Below are positions 1 to 12,533 of a DNA stretch of 64,000 nt, in pieces (the first letter of the stretch is position 1; each line of letters starts with the position of its first letter). Location: NCBI RefSeq assembly GCF_003254395.2, contig NC_037646.1, positions 9,888,381-9,952,380 of the forward strand, in the 5' to 3' direction. The position numbers and the translations under genes were made by a program. The notes below the pieces were generated by a model that ran no database searches, was not told where the DNA came from, and saw nothing but the letters and a program-made list of their open reading frames with translations. Source of the stretch: Apis mellifera (taxonomy: Eukaryota > Arthropoda > Insecta > Hymenoptera > Apidae).

Positions 1-239
1 AGCAAGACGCGGGCAAAACGAGCGGAATATTGATATATGCGACGCGATAAGTTGCAGCCGCTTGGCCGGCAGCTCGAACGAGACTCGTTTACCAACCGGC
101 TGATTTGTTAACGTTGTTAAACGTTGATCGCGTTGTCGAGATTTTTGGCACGGATTGTAATTTCCCCTCCCTCTCGCGATAGCGCCATCTTGCGGGTAAT
201 GATTGCGTTTGAATGCCAATCCCGGCCTTTCTTAACAGG

Positions 240-240
<1 letters not shown>

Positions 241-273
<33 letters not shown>
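241..273. repeat. (TCG)11 trinucleotide microsatellite
   Basis: Eleven perfect TCG units. They read as poly-Ser on the plus strand and poly-Arg on the minus strand, which creates spurious open frames on both strands. No gene is supported around it. Confidence 0.97.
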
Positions 274-274
<1 letters not shown>

Positions 275-671
275 TTCTTCCTTCCATTGTGCCCGTGACG
301 TTTTATGTCCTCCGTGTATAGAGGAGAGAAAGTGTAAAGTAAAGAGAAAGATGTAAAGAAGAAATAATATATCGCGTCGAAGGAAATGTCAGATCGTCGC
401 GCGAAATTCCTTGGAAATTTTATATTTATCACGGAATATCGAGATATCTCTAGAAGGAAGGAAGAAAAGAAAATTAGAAATGCATATTGCATGAACTCGA
501 TACGTAAACTTTGATATTTTCGGCATCTAGAGAATGGGAATTTTGTTCGTTTGAAATGGCAATGGATTCGTGCCTATGAGTCTAACGCGAATTCTCGTTA
601 AGATTGTTATTATTATTATTTAATAAAATTTAAATCGCTAAGGAATATGATTTAAATACATTTTCGTCGAT

Positions 672-676
<5 letters not shown>

Positions 677-732
<56 letters not shown>
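677..732. repeat. (AT)28 dinucleotide microsatellite
   Basis: An uninterrupted AT tract of 56 bases, set in AT-rich sequence. It is expected to vary in length between individuals and is a possible assembly weak point. Confidence 0.97.
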
Positions 733-734
<2 letters not shown>

Positions 735-1110
735 ATAACGTTGCTCGAAGTTCATCATAGTTGTGCGGTTTACATTGTTAAAATGATTATACGTTCGATG
801 GAAAATAGGTATATTTGCTTTATATAATTAATTGCCTCGGGTGAACGAAAAGCTATATTCTGATATTCTTAACGCATTCGAACTCGTTGATCGAGATGTA
901 TCTTTGATAAAGTTGACGAAGATTTTTATTTTATTAAAAACAATATGAAATTGTCAACAGGGAAAATGAATTTTACAATTCTAAGGATGATCGCGTATTT
1001 ATATATTTACGCGGTAATAAAAATTATATACAATATACAAAAATATCCATCCGTTTCGCGAATGGAAAGGAAAAATCAACTGGAAAATTTAAATAACAAT
1101 GACGCGATAC

Positions 1111-1141
<31 letters not shown>

Positions 1142-4100
1142 TTCATATGGGTGGACCATCACTACGCAATTTCTAACCGCGGTATTTGTTTCGTTGACAT
1201 TTTTAAACTTCCGTTGGCCGGGCAATTATAATTCCAACAAATAAACAAATTCACCGTTACAACGATGCTGTTGCATGGCTAATTTAAAAAAAAAAAAATA
1301 TCGGAGAAATATATAAAAAAATATACCCCATTTCACGAAGCAACGATGTATCGCGTTTTGGTTTGAATTTTACTTTTTCTTTTTTTTTTTTTAATTATTA
1401 TTCCCAAAATGGATTCACGATCCTAATGTTTAAATTTGCTTATCTCGAATTCTCGTCGATAAGGTTACAGATAGGAAGGATAGGAAGAGTGAAATTCTTC
1501 TTGGCGGAAAGCGTAATACGCGGCACGAGGAAACAATGAGAAGAATCTCTTTTTTAAAGAGTACTCGGAACGATAAATTGCACCGTCGGTGCAAATACAG
1601 CCAGGGCAAAAGTTGGTGAGCGTCCCGATGCACACACCCTCGCAATTTATCGACGTATAAGCTTCGCCATATCAGCCCTATTAGACCTGTTAACGATGTC
1701 GGATCAGATTTCATTACTTCATTCCGTCGGAACGAGTTGCGACCCCTTGCTCTTCCACGCCTATACTCCCATACTTCTCGCTCCAAGACAAAAAAAGGGG
1801 GGGCAAGCGTAGAATAAAATACAAGAGGAGGATGAAGAAGGGATAGAAAATAAAAGAAAGAAGGTTCGAACTGAGTAGCCGATGATAAAGGCAATTAATT
1901 AAGACTCGAAACGTCCCCCCTCTTCTGCCTTTTTTCCCTTCGCATCCACCCTCCTTTCGAAAGAGAGAGGCCTTCACTCTATTCATTCGTTTCTCCTTTC
2001 CCTTCCTTCCTTTTCTCTCCTTCCAACCAGGTAATAAATCGAAAGGTGCTTAAAGGTCGATTCTAGGTCCATCCTCTTCCGTCGAAAACGAAGCCGACGC
2101 GACGCGACGACACGACGCGACGTATCCATTATGGGACAAGTGGGCCACGTCGCGGAATAATGGAACGGCCATGATTTTGTGAGTTTATCGTCGCTCGTCA
2201 CGTGACGCGGAAATGCAGCACCCGGGTACCCAGAATCCCACGCTTAAACGGGTCGAGGGTGCTCGCGCTTAGGCTCGTAATTAAAACACGCCGGAACTTA
2301 ATGTTTCCTACTCTACGAGGGCTTTGAATTAACAAGCCCCCCCGCTCGAAGGTGCCGCGCGCGCGCGCCTATAGCCATAACCCCCTCCCCTGTCGAGGGG
2401 GAGTTCCTTCAAATTTTGACAAATTTCGCAGCTCTCAACTAAATACGGGACGTTTATCTTCTTATATACGCCGCGTACAAGGAGAGGAAAGAGGGAAACG
2501 ATTCGAAGGAAGAGAAATGGTGATGGCGGGGTTCCGGAATTACGAGGGTCAAACGAAAACTCTCTCGAGGCGTGAAAATAATTACCAGCTACTTTATTCC
2601 CTTATTGGTCGGTCACGTTCCTTTGGGAAGGGATGGAAGTAGATCCGGTAAGAGTAACGAGCACCGCCCCGAGCTAGGAGAGAATCTCGAGGCTCCCCAA
2701 ACTCCCGTTCGAGGAAGCGGCGTTTTATTATTGCGAAAAGTTATTTCAAGGTTCGTCGTAGTTTCCGGGTTTCGTAGCAGTGGCGAGATAAAAAAAAAAA
2801 AAAAGGGGGAAAGAAAAGAAAGGGAGGAAGGATCCCAAGGAAACGAAGTTTCCCTTTACCGCCGAGATTCGGGTAGTGGAATAGACAAGCCTGTTGGATA
2901 GAAACTGGTGAGGAGAGGTTATTTTAAAATAATAATACCGAGTGGCCTCGGTTGAAAAGTTTAGCCATCGTTGGATAGTGAAATTATGCCGATAATGAGA
3001 AGTAGCCGGAGCACACGCGTCGAGAATGAACGTCGAAAGAGGAAAGTTCCTGTAGCGACCATTTTTCGTTCTCTCTCTCTCTCGATGTTCGACACGTCCA
3101 ACTTTTCCGCTAACGAATTTATAATTTTGTCGGTGGAAAAGCGAACCGCGTATATAATTTCACGTGTCACGAGTCCACAGTGTCGAGCGTTTCGTGTAAT
3201 TCCCTCTCGACGTTCCGTTTCTCAGTTTCCCTACTTTTTACTCGTTGAAAAAATGTTTATTCCATCGAGCGAGGAAAGGTAGGGAAGAAGAAACAGACTC
3301 TCTACGTTTCTCTACGTAGAAAGTCGGGAGGGAAAGTTTCGTCGAGTGTTTAATACACGATACGTTGCGTTGATTTCTCTTCTTAACATTTCCAAGAAAG
3401 ATTTTCGAATGAGAATCTTCTGGATTCTCTTCGTCGAATTTTGTCGAGCGAACGCGCGAGACGATTCGAATTTTCCCTCGAAAAAATCGAATCGAGAAAT
3501 TGGCGAAACGGTTGCAACGATCGGTGTCCTTAAACTCGGGCAAAGAGCGGAGGGATAGGCCAATTTATCATCCAGATAAAGAAATCACAATGGGTCCCTG
3601 TTCGTCGACCCAAGTTCGATAGTGTGTGCTGCTTCGAAACCTGGAAAACTCGGGCGGCGACGAAGCGAGACAATAAGATAAGATTTCCAAAAGTTATATA
3701 CGTTTTGGCCGAGATATCCGTATGAAAGGAAATGGACAGAGTCGAATGGAGATGAGAGTTGGCGAGTAAATACAAACGTTGACAGCGAAACCTTTTAGAA
3801 AAGTGAATTAAAAATTTTTTTGTTGAGATATATATATAAACGTATACGCGATCCTATACATGTATGTTTATTCCCCTCTTTTACTCTTTCGTTACTTTTC
3901 AAAGGGGAGCGCGGAATACCAATCGTTTTATTTGAACGAAACGCCAAGCTTCTCCAACAAATACAAACTGATGATTTTCCACGCAAAATTATCCAGGAAA
4001 TCTGCTTATCGAACTTCAGTTTTCAATTTGCTCTCGTGTTGCTTCCAATTATTGTGCGAAACTCTAGTACTTTGCAGCTTTTAGTTTTTACCGGAAAAAA

Positions 4101-6073
4101 CATCAAACTGATTCTCCTGGCGAAAAATGTTATTATCCGTTCCCTTTTTCTCTTTCTTTCTCTCTCCTATTTTCGAAATCGCGTTTCTCCTTCCACTATC
4201 TCGTGCCCGGAAATATAATTTTGCAAATAGGATTTTTTTTCCTTTCTTCTTTTTCCTTTTTTTCATTTCCCCCCACCTCCAGGTCTCATTACATTCGATG
4301 GAAAAAATTTTTTTTTCTTCGCGCCACGTATATATAATACCATTATCCGGGTTACGGATGGATTTCGCCCGAATTGTTTGAAATCGACGCGTAAAAAATA
4401 ACCGGACGGGGTTGAAACGCAGTCGAATCCGAGCGTATGGATTTAATTAGCTTTAAACTCTATCGCCCCCTCGTCTCGTAACACGATCTTTCAGCGAAGG
4501 CTTTCGCCAACTTTCCGATAGTTGATCCCGGTCAATCGGTAAAATACGTAAATTAGATAACCAGGCGTAATTAACAAGCAAGTTTGCCGCTATAATATTT
4601 CGCTTTAATTGTAATTAAAGCGAGCCGTGTAAAACGAACTCGACTGTGAATTTAATCAAATCGCGATCATGAACGTGTCAATGAACCCGCAAAGTAATCG
4701 AATTAACGGAAACGAGGGGGGATTAGTTTAACGAGTTTTTACGATAAAAATGACAACGAGATCTCGTCGAGATCTCGTCCATTGATCGTTTAAATAAAGA
4801 AGATTCGCGCTGTAATATTTATTCCGCGTTAACGATCTTTCGCAAATATATATATATTCGTTGCGCGTATCGAAACGATGCACGTCGAGGAACAATTTCC
4901 ATTTGGTGGAAATTAGCGTGGTAGGAACGAGGTGGGCCCGTTCTCGAGGCAAGGCAAGACAAACCGAACGAAAGGACTAATCGAGAAAACTTGTTACTCT
5001 CCACGGGGCCGTTTCATAACCGGGAATGCGCGCGGCTTAATTTCAACCATTTTCAACGTATTAATACCCAGCGGATTAACGCCGCCGGTAGAAAGTTGCG
5101 TATTTCCGAGTAACTCGTTGCTCGTTTCGTTCCGCTGGTTACAACGTAACAGCTTCGAACAAATCCCAATTCAATGATTACGAAAGTAGTTGTAAACCTT
5201 AATGATTTTTCCGCGATTTCAAATTGTATGTATATAGACAGGAATTCTCGCGACGTCCACAATTTCGGAAGCGTTCGACGACGAAATAAAAAAAGAAAGA
5301 AAAGAAAGAAAGAATACAACTTTTCGTCCCACGAGAATCGTGAATATAACGGAAATCTATACTTTTCAAATGTAATATTTCTTCAAATTCGAAATACGCG
5401 CGAAAACACGACACCGCACAGTTCACGAATCCTCCAAGATCAAACTTCAACAAACAATATCCATGAACGCGTGTAGCGTCGACAATAGCGTAAACGGGGT
5501 GCGAAACGTGGAGTAGAAATCGCGTTGGTGGGAAGTCAAGTTGGGGCGTCGAGAGAGGAATAGCGGTCGCGCTTCATTCCGGAGAGGAGGAGGAGGAGGA
5601 GGATCGCGGCCGGCTTCCATATACGTATCTGAGGCGCACCACGTCGCGCCACTTCGCGTAATTAGTTTACGTGATCGATATTAACCGAGGGGGACCCGAC
5701 CACCATGCGACCCTCCACCACCGTGTCTCGTTTTCCGTCGAAAAGCAAAACTTATACCTCCCTCTCTCTCCCTCCCCTTCCTCCCTCCCTGTCCACTGTT
5801 CCAAGCTAGGGCCAACACAGACAGCTGACTTATGAATAATGCATACGATGAATTCGAGTCGCACGCACCCGTGCACGCCGGTAATTCCATTAGGCGTGCC
5901 ATTTTGCCGCCCGATTGATGTTACGTTCTCTCGATCGAATAACTTCTAGCCGGCCGTTAGATCGGCCGGTTTAATCTCTCGGCCCAATCTCGACGATCAC
6001 GAGAGCGTTGCTCGTCCACCTTGGCTCTCCCATTTTCCATTCGATCACCGCGAATCCCTGGATTGATAATTAC
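733..6073. other. No supported gene; low-complexity intergenic or intronic DNA
   Basis: This stretch holds poly-T (1111-1139), short poly-A and poly-G runs, a GGA run near 5587-5602 and many CpG-rich words. The open frames here start at non-ATG codons, cross homopolymers or overlap on both strands. The frame at 3541-3720 (plus) is open for about 65 codons but has no usable splice sites. A polypyrimidine tract ending in CCTCCAG at 4282 looks like a strong splice acceptor, but no matching donor follows. Apart from the palindrome at 4601-4622 I see nothing else to annotate. Confidence 0.6.
4601..4622. promoter_or_regulatory. Homeodomain-type palindrome
   Basis: Two 10-base arms, CGCTTTAATT and AATTAAAGCG, are exact inverted repeats around a central GT. 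Each arm carries an AATTA/TAATT core, the usual binding core of homeodomain proteins. The flanks (about 4541-4700) are free of microsatellites and rich in TAAT words, so a regulatory element is plausible. That role is inference; only the symmetry is directly seen. Confidence 0.35.
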
Positions 6074-6134
6074 CTTCCGTGCACATGAAGAGTATGGCAG
6101 CAATGGACAGCCTCGCCTGCCACCTCAAAGCCAT
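6074..6134 (-). CDS. Candidate first coding exon encoding a signal peptide (partial gene)
   Basis: Read on the minus strand, an ATG in good context (GGAC before, G after) opens 20 codons followed by a donor AG/GTAATT. The peptide begins MALRWQAR and continues LSIAAILFMCTE: a short basic N-terminus, then a hydrophobic core of 11-12 residues, the layout of a secretory signal peptide. The exon ends after one base of a codon (phase 1), which is common for signal-peptide exons of secreted or cell-surface proteins. The rest of the gene would lie at lower coordinates or beyond the window; I could not identify the next exon. The opposite strand is also open here (it includes a 21-codon ATG frame), so coding is not certain. 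The product is unknown. Confidence 0.3.
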
Positions 6135-6617
6135 GTCCGCGATCGTTTGATAAGCGCGTTCACTTCGATACCGTGTGCGATTCACATCCTCTTCGTTAGC
6201 CGACACCCGACGTCACGTCTCCATCCACTTGACGGGTAATCCTTATCGCGGCCGCGTCGACATCGCGTCCAAGTCGCAAAGGTCCACGACACTCTCCACG
6301 CTCGATGAACACGAGCGAGATTCCGAGGCGGGCACCGGCAGATTATTGGAGTTCCGTTCCGATCGCCACCACGCGCCGCGCTTCGATCTTCCGCGCCCCG
6401 ACTCGGGTCGAACGCCCCTCGTTTACGTTTCCCATAAAATTGGCTGGCCGACGGGAAACGTCGTGGTCTCGGCTCGGCCGTAGATCAGTGAAACTGGAGC
6501 GATCGAGACGAAGACGGAGGAGAAGCGGAGGAGGAGAGGCACACGACGACGGATCGACGGTCGATGAACCAAGTTTTTCGGGTGAAAAGAAAAGGCGGGT
6601 TTCGCGGAAACAACACC

Positions 6618-6792
6618 ACGATCCTTCGATCCCACGATCCTTCGATCCCACGATCCTTCGATCTCACGATCCTTCGATCCCACGATCCTTCGATCCCACG
6701 ATCCTTCGATCCCACGATCCTTCGATCCCACGATCCTTCGATCCCACGATCCTTCGATCCCACGATCCTTCGATCCCACGATCCTTCGATCC
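6618..6792. repeat. 16-bp minisatellite, about 11 copies
   Basis: The unit is ACGATCCTTCGATCCC, repeated head to tail with almost no divergence (one C-to-T change near 6664). Because 16 is not a multiple of 3, the array reads as a 16-residue periodic peptide, and it is stop-free in several frames on both strands. This explains the large overlapping open frames here (for example 6305-7021 plus and 6423-6839 minus). They should not be taken as genes. Confidence 0.95.
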
Positions 6793-9700
6793 GTCGATCT
6801 ACCGCCTGGCAACTGGACGTCGGTCAACCTCTTCTCCAATACGGGAGTCGTATCGATCCTTGGAAAATCGTTCCTTCCTCCACTTTCGAAGGCAGGCGAA
6901 ATTTACGCGATGTGTCGTGCGAAGGAACGTTAACGTTTTTTCACTCCATGTCTGGGGAGCGAGTCTTAGCTTCCCGCTGGAGCTTCGAGCTCGTATTTCC
7001 TTTCGAAGGTGTTACGGTTAAACGAGAGCGCCATTTATCGCACCGATAATGCGGATAGGAAGAACGTCGTTAACCGTGGTTCGAGCGCTCCCTCGCCTCG
7101 ATATCGTGGCATGTTAAAAAAAGTTCAACGCAACTTGCCACCTCGGCAAATCTCGGTCAAAGAGGCGAAGATTCTTCTCGCCCCGGAACTGGCCCCGTTC
7201 AGGGCCTGACGAATCGACCGTCGCGCACTTTCCTACACAACAATCTCGACATCGTCGCACACGTGCTCCACGATTGTTCACAATCCTTCGATCCCCTTTT
7301 CCTCCCCTCGATCCTCCTCCGGCGTACACACGACACGGCGAGTCTCACTGTTCACAAGTCTGAGGGAACGTTCCTCGCGCGATCCTCCTCTCGTCGCTTC
7401 GCCTCATTTCGCACCTTCGAAATTCCTTCTCGAGTACGAATTTTCCTCGCGGGGGGACAGGAAGAGGGGAGAGAAAGAGAGAGGAAAAAAAAGAGAGACA
7501 CCTTGGCGTCTATGTGCGCGACATGTTATATAGGACGACACGACACGACACGCACCACGTCTTGATTCGGTGGCAGATTCACCCTGACTGGGGTGATTCT
7601 TGGCCGTGGGAGCATGCGCGCTTCCGATCCACCTCCTGTGATGGTGGAAACGCGCAGAGGGTCCACGGACAGGGGTCCCTCGCGCACACGTATAACCCAC
7701 TCCGGCACACACGGAGAGGCACATGCACAGAGAACGCGGACCAGCCTCACCGACACGAGGCTGGGTCAACGTGGGTGTAGTGTTAAGGGTAGTAGCTCGC
7801 GTCGGTCACGACGCGTCGCGACGTACGGCACTGTGTGTCACGGACAGAAAGTGTGGCAGGGCGTGCAACGAGTACGAAAATCGAGCTACGAAATCTACGA
7901 TACTTGGGGTAGGAAAGGAACGAGATATTCTTCCCCGCGTTCTTCTCTCGATCACCTCCTTGATTGCTCGCGGATATAACGACAGTCACCCCCTCCTCTT
8001 CTCGTGTACCATCGTTACCGCGATTTGCTTAATACGCTTTATAATATACGATGATGCTAGGGATAATAAGTTTGATCGTTGGCCCTCTCTTTTTTTATCT
8101 GGATACGCGTGCAGTTTCCTTCCGGGTGTTTCGCTCTTTTATTTTCGTTCCTGCCCGAGAATAGTGACCTCCGCCGCGGCCGAGAACACCGAAAATCCCG
8201 TAAATGCTCTCTCGTTTAGAGAGACTTGCCCTGCTCGAAGCGTTTTTAACGAACTCGTTCCAAGTTTTCCATCCTCGACATCGAGATTGATTACTTCAAG
8301 GACGGAACATGAAGGAGGGGGAAAAAAAAAAACGGTTGAAACAGCGGGAAGCCGAGGAAGGAAGGAAGGAACCAGGGACGGCGATATTTTTCAACGGTGG
8401 CACGGGGTGTTTTCCCGTTTTTCGATCGCATAAATCTTCCGTGGCGATCATCGAGCATGTTATTAATGCATGTCATTAGGGCGGGGTATACGAACTCGGA
8501 ACACGCGAGTGGATAACGATAGGAATTACACGCGATACCGGTGATTAGCCGCACTCGACTATCTATTTGTCGTAAAAAAATAATTTCACGGATAGATAAA
8601 GCGGACGGTGTACGCTTTATTGTCGAATCCAATTTGCGCTCGTCGTAATCGATCGTCGCAAGATCGATGAGTATCGCGATGTGTCGGTTAGATGTCGCAA
8701 AATCTCATCTATGAGCGGGGATTTCGAGCTTCTCTTTTACTTGGCCGATTTTTCAACGAGGTAACAATAGGAAATAGTATTCTCGGTATCGCGTTGAATA
8801 AAACGGGAAAGGTTGTCATTCGTGATAGGTGAAAAAAAAAAGAAAAGAAATCTGTTCGCCATTTTTTAATTCGATCGACGCGCGATCGGATATCGATTGA
8901 GTCGCGGTTTATTCGACATTGTAGGAACGCTGAAAGGTGTAAATATTGTATTTATTACATCTTGGCGAGTGTGACAGAGATCGGTATGGAAAGGGAAACA
9001 AATGACATTATCTCGAGCTTAACAACCATATGGCAAAGTTTGATGGAATCTACTCCGCAATCCGCCGCTTTGTGAATAATATTTCCACGGAAATTTTGCG
9101 CATACGCAAAATGGGACGTAATAACTTTTGCTTTCCACACGATGAATACGCGCGTTCAATACTCGCGTTCGTTTGCGCGAGTTAAAGGAGGAAAATTGTG
9201 GGCCGATGTCGATTTAATCCATTCGGACAAATTCGTAAATCTCGGCGATTCGAAAAATGTTGATTGAAATTTCATCGACGTTTCTACATAATGGCGAAGG
9301 CTCGTTCCTTTCGATCGAATTTAAATTCAATTTTTCGAGCGAAGTAAATCGGTCGAGGCAAGATTTTTGGAACAGATCGTTAAATATTGAAAAAAAAAGA
9401 AAAAAGAAAGGATATCATCTCGGACGCATATATAAATTTCCTCGTTTCAAATCTACGTAATATAATTTGAGATTAATAAAATTCGTATCACGTTCATTCA
9501 AAAAATAAAAAAAAAAAAGGGGGAAGGAAATCTTAGCGACGTACAAGCTTCCAAGCCAAAGTTATAAATAACGTTTTGCGTGACGAGCGTGCCTTTGCAG
9601 ACGCGGGACCATTCATCAGCAACGCCTCGCACGTGAACTCTCGCCGATAACGACGCCCTACCGGCAGACTCGATCGGTCGATGAAAGGGGATGCCTGACG

Positions 9701-11345
9701 AACGTAACCGCGAATCAGTCGCCTCATCGCCGAATCTCGTCGATTCGATCCGTTCCATCGGCCAACAGTTTCGGGAGAGGCCTACCAGTTGCCAGTTACG
9801 GGAAATAAATGGAAAGTAAACAAAACGAAACGAAGCTTGGTCGATCGATCCCTTTTACGTTCTTAATTGTCGTACAAAAAAACCCACCCTTCTCTCTCTC
9901 TTTCTCCTTTCTCTCCATCCAATCTCCCTCCAATTTTTTCCTCGACGTTCATCGACAAACACCGCGTGTAACTTCATTTCTATCTCTATCCTCTCGTGAT
10001 TAAACATCGCGAATCACGAACGACCCGATCGATTTAATCGTCCTCTATTTCTTCTTCGTCAAAGATTTTCGCAAATTTCCCCATATATCTTCCCGCCACT
10101 TTATCGCATTTTCCACGAATCGGTCCAACGTCCATAAACATGGGTGTAAACCTCGACCCGTTTCCACCCAATCCCATTCCGGGGGACATTTCGCAGCGAG
10201 CGGTCGGTCACCGGACCGAGCCGCGCAAATTAACGATACGATAAAATTCGCCGCCGATAAAATTCAGCTGAGAGAGAAAGAGAGAAAGAATTACGTTTAT
10301 TCGTGAAAGTAGACGACGATCTCAAAGAGAAATTATCCTCGTGTATCGTAATCGCTTTCTTCGCGGGAAGACACCAGCTCTAATTTCTCGAATCTCGAAT
10401 GCGCGTGCGCCGTTGCGACCGACGATTAAGTTAGAGTAAAACTTGCGGAGTCCGTGCATAAGTTTTCTCGAGAACGAGCCTCGATAAACCGAGCGATAAT
10501 AATACGTGTATGTGTGTGTGTGTGTGCCTTTCGTGTGTGCACACGAAATCCGGAGGAGAAGGCGGATTAGCGGCCTGTCGAGGCAAACGTTTGTCTCCGC
10601 GGTAAAAAAAGTCTTCGACCTTCTTTTTTTCGACGCGACACGCCAAGATTTTCGATATTTCGAAATTGATAACGAGCTCTCTCTCTCTCTCTCTCCTCAC
10701 GAGAGTTCTCTTGTATTATTTTATCGGCGCGACGCACGAACATTTCCGCACGAAATTGAAAAACACCGGACTGGCTGGCGCAGCTGGATTCCCGTCACCC
10801 GCGTGAATTCGCAACGATGGTTCACATTCACCCTCGCATCGAACTTTTTCCAAGTCTCCGAATTGAAATTCATTCGGGAATACGTCTCGAGCTGCTTTTA
10901 AATGATTTTAAGGGCGCGGTCAAGCCGATTTCTCGAGCTAGTTGAGAGAGTTGAGACGGTCCTTCGAGACTTCAGGAAATTGAAAACGATAGAAGGGAAC
11001 GAGAGTAAACTTGTGCTCCTGTCTTTCTTTGACCAATGGAATATAATTCTTGTAATAATCTATCGTGGAAGATAAATTTACAGTCAGTTAAACAGTTACA
11101 TTAACTATAAATTCGATTCATCGTTACTTCTTGCAACTCTAAAGCTCTACTTACTTCATCTCCTTAACTCGTGGATAATAATGAAGAAAATAACCAGAGT
11201 ATTTTATCGCGAGAATACATTTGAAAATTTGTAGTCAAAGTATCATCGTCACATTGTCGCATCGAAACGATACTTTCTATTTAAACAGTTCTCTGAAACT
11301 TCCAATAATTATTATAAATATTTTTATTCCTTCTGCAAGACTCAC
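6793..11345. other. No firmly supported gene; CpG-rich and repeat-rich
   Basis: CpG-dense sequence to about 8300, then mixed. The longest open frame (7723-8433 plus, 236 codons) is Arg/Ser/Thr-rich, overlaps other open frames on both strands and has no recognisable domain. Microsatellites include (TG)n at about 10509-10527 and (CT)n at about 10678-10695. At 10938-11018 (minus) a 26-codon frame ends in TAG and is preceded by AAAGACAG; it could be a terminal exon following the candidate at 11346-11462, but the acceptor is poor. Confidence 0.55.
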
Positions 11346-11462
11346 CTTATAATTTTCATCGATATCCGTTATATTCCGCAAAACTTCATCACTTGCAGTG
11401 GACGAAAGCAATCGCAACTTTTCGTCTACAAGCGTCTTGCGACTCGCGTCCCGCCCGAAACT
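11346..11462 (-). CDS. Candidate internal coding exon, unknown product
   Basis: On the minus strand this 117-base segment translates without stops as 39 residues beginning SFGRDASRKTLVDEKLRLL and ending ITDIDENYK. It is followed by a near-consensus donor, AAG/GTGAGTC. The peptide is charged and balanced (D, E, K, L, S, T), unlike the Arg/Ser/Phe-rich chance frames elsewhere, and the codons favour a purine in first position. The acceptor chosen is CTGCAG just before 11462; it has little pyrimidine upstream. Another at CGGCAG, about 20 bases further 5', would keep the same frame, which is open back to 11549. Start and end are both phase 0. The other end of the gene was not found. I do not recognise the protein. 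Confidence 0.35.
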
Positions 11463-12514
11463 CTGCAGTTTCTCTCTAATCCTGCCGCTAAACGGAGCGT
11501 ATCTCGCGGGGAAACGGGGTCGGTCGCGTCCGAGCCGAGTTCTTGTTAATCAACCGGGCGACTCGAAATGAAACCGGCTGCTCGCAGCGAGCCTCGATTG
11601 ATGGGAAACTTGCATTCCGATAGATAACGTCCGGTGATATATCCGTGGTGAAGCACGCAGGTTGTAAGGATCGGCCGATATCGGCGGTGCAAGTGGCGGG
11701 CTACTAGTCGTTTCGTCCCTTTCCTCCCGATTTTTCTCTCCCTCGACTGGGATCGGATCCCAGATTCGAAAAGGCTGCCTGCGGTATTCAGTTTGTTAAC
11801 CGAGCGGAGAACTTTGCAAACAGTCAACCTAAATTCGTTCTATCCGGATCATTGACCCTCCTCCTCCTCCTCCTCCCGCTCTTCCCCTCCGCGCGATTTC
11901 ATCCGCGTTTCCGAATTATTCTTTTTCCGTGTGTTTTATGGAGCTCGATACGAATTCGTCGGTGGTAGATTTTATTTATTTATTTATTTATTTTTTTTTA
12001 TTAATTCTCGAGCTTAAAAAGCTGTCGGGGAAATTGTATATTTATCTTAAGTAAGTCGCAACAAATATTCTCATACAAAATTCATGATCTCGCGTGACTT
12101 GTAAATGAACTTGTGTGTTTTTCAACCCCTTTAAGTTTTAAATTTATTCCCGGCAAAAGTAATATTCCTTAATGCCATGTTCAATCGAATTATTATCCAC
12201 GCGTGAAAATAAAGCCCGTAAACGTCGAATTTGTCTTCGGGACGAGAAGAGGAAAAAGAATACAGTTTTGTACATGTGTACGAAGAAATCTGCTATTTTT
12301 TAAAAATTTCATCGAGAAATTGGAATTCGGCTTCCGTGTTTTTTCTCGGGATCAGTTTCTTCACCCTTCCATTACTCCCCCTGTTCTATTATTCACTTTT
12401 CTATGAATCTTTGCACAAGAAGATGCATCTTGCTCAAAATGTAGATTCCACGTTTGCAAAACATAGATGGAAATTTTCGGGTTACACGCATCGAAGGTTT
12501 CCCTTCCCACAAGT

Positions 12515-12533
12515 TTTTGGACATTGTCCAAAA
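12515..12533. promoter_or_regulatory. 19-bp perfect palindrome
   Basis: TTTTGGACA and its exact reverse complement TGTCCAAAA flank a single central T. Such symmetry suits a dimeric DNA-binding protein. The half-site also resembles the TTGTCCAAAA core of some mariner terminal repeats, so it could be a scrap of transposon ends. Only the symmetry is seen directly. Confidence 0.35.

Noticed and set aside
1563..1680. Minus-strand Cys-rich frame (CEGVC and CPGCIC motifs) resembling a small cystine-knot or Kazal-type segment
   Set aside because: No signal peptide, no bounding splice sites, and another minus frame and a plus frame are open in the same place; spacing does not fit any one family.
6305..7021. 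238-codon open frame on the plus strand and several overlapping frames on the minus strand
   Set aside because: They are created by the stop-free 16-bp minisatellite; the repeat peptide has no family resemblance.
7723..8433. 236-codon open frame (plus)
   Set aside because: Starts inside another open frame, has biased Arg/Ser/Thr composition and no recognisable motif; expected by chance in CpG-rich sequence.
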